Shown piece by piece: positions 12,802 to 13,122 of a stretch of 13,122 bases of DNA. The notes below the pieces were generated by a model. It made no database searches. It saw nothing but the letters and a program-made list of their open reading frames with translations, and was not told the DNA's origin. Position numbers and translations under genes: made by a program. How positions within the stretch are numbered: position 1 is the stretch's first letter; every line of letters starts with the position of its first letter. Origin of the DNA: UBA7359 sp964392105 (GTDB lineage: Bacteria > Pseudomonadota > Gammaproteobacteria > Eutrophobiales > Eutrophobiaceae); NCBI GenBank assembly GCA_964392105.1, contig CAYMPA010000082.1:1-13122 (forward strand). Reading direction: 5' to 3'.

Positions 12802-13122
12802 TGGATATATCTCCTTTTAATATTTTGTGCGAAATGCATCGCAACGTGTATGCCAATTGCAATCCATTAATCCGTTATTAATATTATTCAACAGATCGCT
12901 GATAATTCAATGACATGGATCAATAATTGTTTTGGTTTTTAATCAAATCTAATTGTGATATGAACAGCTTACCGGGAAGTGTTCCTATTAAGCCAGTGGT
13001 GTAGTTGAATAAAACCGATCTTGTTGATTATTTAATGAGAACAAATGACGTACAAGGATGTACTAATATATAGTAGCTCAGACTTAATCTGACACTTTCT
13101 TAAAACAGGGTTCAACCTGATC
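12802..13122. other. Upstream region of the PepSY gene, to window edge
   Basis: These 321 bases have no gene I can support. They should hold the minus-strand promoter of the PepSY gene, but no clear -35/-10 pair stands out. Near the edge lie two small hairpins: TCAGA-CTTAA-TCTGA (13078-13092) and CAGG-GTTCAA-CCTG (13106-13119). The first, read on the minus strand as TGTCAGATTAAGTCTGA, resembles the tip of an insertion sequence. The window ends before this can be tested. Confidence 0.4.

Overview
The window reads as a chromosomal segment of a moderately AT-rich gammaproteobacterium. The support is the EF-G tail, the CysK, the Mth938-like, Mop and DUF2784 proteins, a perfect FNR/ANR box and the Shine-Dalgarno use. 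I cannot name the genus. There are no tRNA or rRNA genes, no CRISPR array and no complete insertion sequence.

Layout, left to right. Bases 1-524 are the end of an elongation factor G gene that enters from outside. Bases 811-2108 hold three small genes: a tail-anchored orphan, a DUF2784 membrane protein on the other strand, and an orphan of 96 residues. Bases 2226-3149 encode a Sel1-repeat lipoprotein. Bases 3150-3885 are a 736-base non-coding stretch. It holds a possible small RNA with its own promoter and terminator, then a GC-rich block of 53-base tandem repeats. Next come a small secreted orphan (3886-4269), a very strong terminator, and a Mop-type molybdate-binding protein (4494-4703). 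A 214-base element with terminal inverted repeats (a MITE) fills the gap between Mop and the convergent Mth938-like gene. That gene shares an apparent operon with a cyclic-nucleotide-binding-domain protein.

Bases 6010-9005 hold three minus-strand genes: a secreted His/Gly/Tyr-rich TPR-like protein, a PhyH-type Fe(II)/2-oxoglutarate dioxygenase, and cysteine synthase. The dioxygenase gene has a textbook FNR box at activator spacing from a -10 element. The cysteine synthase promoter carries a 10+10 inverted repeat. From 9278 on lie a secreted intradiol-dioxygenase-like protein that seems to lack one iron-ligand loop, a secreted orphan divergent from a LysR regulator, a degenerate receiver-domain protein with a CxxC motif, and a secreted double-PepSY protein with its own terminator.

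Most genes are single transcription units; only the CNB/Mth938 pair looks like an operon. Several small exported proteins carry two cysteines in the predicted mature part, which suggests envelope functions. I see no clear multi-gene defence or mobile system. The most notable signals are the MITE, the repeat block with its adjacent RNA candidate, the FNR-type control of an oxygen-using enzyme, and the intradiol-like protein with a missing ligand.
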